This document shows, in pieces, positions 62,444-64,000 of a stretch of DNA of 64,000 nucleotides. Below the pieces are notes generated by a model. The model was given only the letters and a program-made list of their open reading frames with translations. It did not search any database and was not told where the DNA came from. Position 1 is the first letter of the stretch; each line of letters opens with the position of its first letter. This DNA is from Deltaproteobacteria bacterium. GTDB lineage: Bacteria > Myxococcota_A > UBA9160 > PR03. The DNA lies in contig JAPSFT010000021.1 of assembly GCA_035063765.1 (NCBI GenBank), positions 18,237-82,236 of the forward strand. The letters are read 5' to 3'. A program made the translations under genes and the position numbers.

Positions 62444-63727
62444 CTACGACCGGGCCGTCTCGCGGTTCTGCCACACCCTCGAGGCCCTCGGGAGGATTTG
62501 CCGAAGCGGGATGGCTGGCTCCGCTCGCCCGGCATCGAGCGCAGCATGAAGCCAGGACCCGATCCGCTCCGCCCCTTCACGCTTGGCATCCTCGAAGAGG
62601 AACGCGTAGCGCTTGGTCGTTGCAGCCTGGTTGTGCCCCAGAATCTGGCCAACCGCTTCCAGCGTGACACCCACCGACGCCCCGGCGCTCGCAGCTGTGC
62701 GGCGGAGGTCGTGGATCCTGACGTCTTCGATGCCGGCCCTTCTCCGGATCCGCCGCCAGGCGCGGGGAAGTCCGACGAGTGGAGCGTTGGAAGTCTTCCC
62801 CGGGATCACCCAGGGAGAGCGGGTCGAATCGAGGCGACCGAGCACCTCCAACGCGGGCGCATTGAGCGGGATCTCCTTCGCGCCCGTCTTCGAATCCGGA
62901 AGCATGAGCATGCCCCGCTCGAGGTCCACATGTTCCCAACGCAGGCCAAGAACCTCGCCCTCGCGCGCGCCCGTGAAGAGCAGCAGGCGAATCGCCGCGA
63001 TCGACGAAGGCAGCTCGGTCTCGTGGATCTCAGCGTCGCGAAGCGCGGCCCCGAGCCTCGCGAGTTCCGCACCGGACAGAAATCTCCGCCGCTTCGTCTC
63101 CGGATAGGGCTCGACGTGCCGGCAGGGGTTCGAGCCGTCCGGCCGCGCGCCCCACTTCTCCGCCAGGTTCATCATCTTGGACAGGAGCGCCCGCGCCCGG
63201 TTCGCGGCGTGCGGGGTGGCGCGCATCGCGTGGTGCAGTGCGACCACATCCTGCCGCGTGACCGCGCTGACGGGAACGCTTCCGAGTCGCGGAAGGATGT
63301 GCCGGTCGAGAAGCCAGCGGTCGCTCCGGATGGAGGACATCTTCTTCTTCGGAATGGCGTGCTGCGCCAGGTAGAGCTCTGCGAACTCGGCGAGGGTCCC
63401 CGCTCTGCGTTGTTCCTCGCGCCGCGCGACCGGGTCCTCCCCACGTGCCACATCGGCCAGGTGCAGTCGCGCATGGCGCCTCGCCTGCTCAGCTGTGATG
63501 ACGCCGTGACGACCCAGAGTGAGCCGGCGCGAGCGGCCAGCGACGTTGCGGTACTGGACGAGGTAGGAGCGCACGCCGGATGGCTTGATGCGCACCCCGA
63601 AGCCGGGCAGCTCCTCGTCCCAGACGACGGTCTCGGAAGAACCAGGGCTGATCGCTTCCACGGACCGCTTGGTGAGCTTCAAGTCGTCCCCGCCTCGCGG
63701 ATTCAGCCGCCCCTCGGAGGTAAGCAC
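62444..63727 (-). CDS. int: tyrosine-type integrase of the element
   Basis: 427 residues from a GTG; a TTG at 63682 (MKLTKRSVEAISPG) with a purine-rich upstream stretch is an attractive alternative start. N-terminal arm-binding DUF4102-type domain (GFGVRIKPSGVRSYLVQYRN), central core-binding domain, then the catalytic domain: Arg in LLFTGAREGEVLGLRW, HxxR in IHDLRRTAASAG, GH in ILGHNQAATTKRYA, which also supplies the Tyr nucleophile. It faces away from the tRNA fragment 154 bases to its right. This integrase should act at that site. Confidence 0.95.
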   Translation of the reverse strand: MLTSEGRLNPRGGDDLKLTKRSVEAISPGSSETVVWDEELPGFGVRIKPSGVRSYLVQYRNVAGRSRRLTLGRHGVITAEQARRHARLHLADVARGEDPVARREEQRRAGTLAEFAELYLAQHAIPKKKMSSIRSDRWLLDRHILPRLGSVPVSAVTRQDVVALHHAMRATPHAANRARALLSKMMNLAEKWGARPDGSNPCRHVEPYPETKRRRFLSGAELARLGAALRDAEIHETELPSSIAAIRLLLFTGAREGEVLGLRWEHVDLERGMLMLPDSKTGAKEIPLNAPALEVLGRLDSTRSPWVIPGKTSNAPLVGLPRAWRRIRRRAGIEDVRIHDLRRTAASAGASVGVTLEAVGQILGHNQAATTKRYAFLFEDAKREGAERIGSWLHAALDAGRAEPAIPLRQILPRASRVWQNRETARS

Positions 63728-63738
63728 TGGGTAAGCAC
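63720..63738. repeat. direct repeat GTAAGCAC, two copies
   Basis: GTAAGCAC at 63720-63727 and 63731-63738, one helical turn apart, overlapping the integrase start. Spacing and place fit arm-type integrase sites or an autoregulatory site. Confidence 0.4.
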
Positions 63739-63779
63739 CGAAAAGCCAACGCCATCATAACGGGGCGTAGGCGAGGTGC

Positions 63780-63807
63780 GAGCGGAAACAGCGGATTTCT
63801 TCCGCTC
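63780..63807. promoter_or_regulatory. 8-bp inverted repeat between int and att site
   Basis: GAGCGGAA (63780-63787) pairs with TTCCGCTC (63800-63807), loop of 12, followed by TTTC on the plus strand. Either a weak terminator protecting the integrase from outside transcription or part of the attachment region. Confidence 0.4.
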
Positions 63808-63880
63808 TTTCAAGCTGATAGAGCAATGAGACGTCGAGGGGAGTAGCGGGTCGCAGGGAGGCGAATCGGGGCTGAATGGG

Positions 63881-63926
63881 ATTCGTAATCAGCAGGTCAC
63901 CGGTTCGAATCCGGTCGTCGGCTCCA
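63881..63926 (+). other. attachment site: 3' part of a tRNA-Thr(CGT) gene
   Basis: From the anticodon loop (TTCGTAA at 63880-63888 region) through the 3' anticodon strand, variable region, T-arm (ACCGG-TTCGAAT-CCGGT) and acceptor strand CGTCGGC-T-CCA, the sequence matches a bacterial threonine tRNA. The 5' half is absent: no GCCGACG acceptor strand or D-arm lies upstream. This is what is left at one end when an element recombines inside the tRNA gene. An intact copy should sit at the other end, left of this window. Confidence 0.75.
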
Positions 63927-64000
63927 CCACTTATCCGCCGAACCTGCGCATCGTCGAAACTGGCGGAAAGGGCGCGGAAAGGTGCGCGGGCGCGACACGC

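Noticed and set aside
63841..63926. Intact tRNA gene at the right edge
   Set aside because: The 5' acceptor strand and D-arm are absent. GCTGA at 63871 could pair with TCAGC, but six extra bases lie in the loop, so it is not a normal tRNA.

Overview
The window is GC-rich DNA from a Gram-negative bacterium. TonB-independent outer-membrane barrels, a TolC-type efflux channel, lipoprotein signals, Trb-type conjugation genes and DevBCA export all point to a proteobacterial or myxobacterial-type cell envelope. I cannot name the species. The right edge carries a tyrosine integrase next to the 3' part of a threonine tRNA gene. The simplest reading is that most or all of the window is cargo of one large integrated element whose left end lies outside the window.

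Layout from left to right. (1) 1-9118 is a defence island. A leftward operon encodes a DUF499 ATPase, a small protein and a DUF1156 DNA methylase that runs off the left edge. Divergent from it is a 785-residue protein with two nucleotide-deoxyribosyltransferase/TIR-like domains and an Sll1717-type P-loop ATPase. (2) 9558-19594 is a leftward mating-pair-formation cluster in the order trbB-C-D-E-J-L-F-G-I, then a DUF2274 gene and a small protein. No coupling protein or relaxase is visible. (3) 19.9-20.3 kb holds a broken DUF1259 gene. (4) 20.6-46.9 kb is a copper/silver-type metal response region: a Met/His-rich protein with a barrel protein, DUF305, an ECF sigma factor with an NrsF-like membrane anti-sigma factor, cusCBA, two cytochromes c, a CopB-type P-type ATPase, several families of small secreted proteins present as paralogue pairs, a second orphan NrsF-like protein and a DevBCA exporter whose ATPase carries a GAF domain.

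(5) 47.0-55.4 kb is a leftward five-gene operon: MMPL/RND exporter, histidine kinase, NtrC-type regulator, LolA-like protein and DUF3419 (BtaA-like). (6) 55.7-62.4 kb holds a ynfA gene broken by one nonsense codon, a PQQ dehydrogenase divergent from a TetR regulator, then acyltransferase, methyltransferase, sterol-desaturase-like and GFA-family genes. (7) 62.4-63.9 kb holds the integrase and attachment site.

The most notable unifying signal is a promoter-like motif, (T/G)GTCAC(C/T)-N15/16-CGTA(T), found upstream of at least eight transcription units between 31.7 and 46.4 kb. These include the cus operon, the small-protein/CopB operon, both repeat-protein genes, the orphan NrsF-like gene, devBCA, a small membrane protein and a cytochrome c. 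I propose that it is the target of the ECF sigma factor encoded at 24406-24990, which would make the region one regulon.
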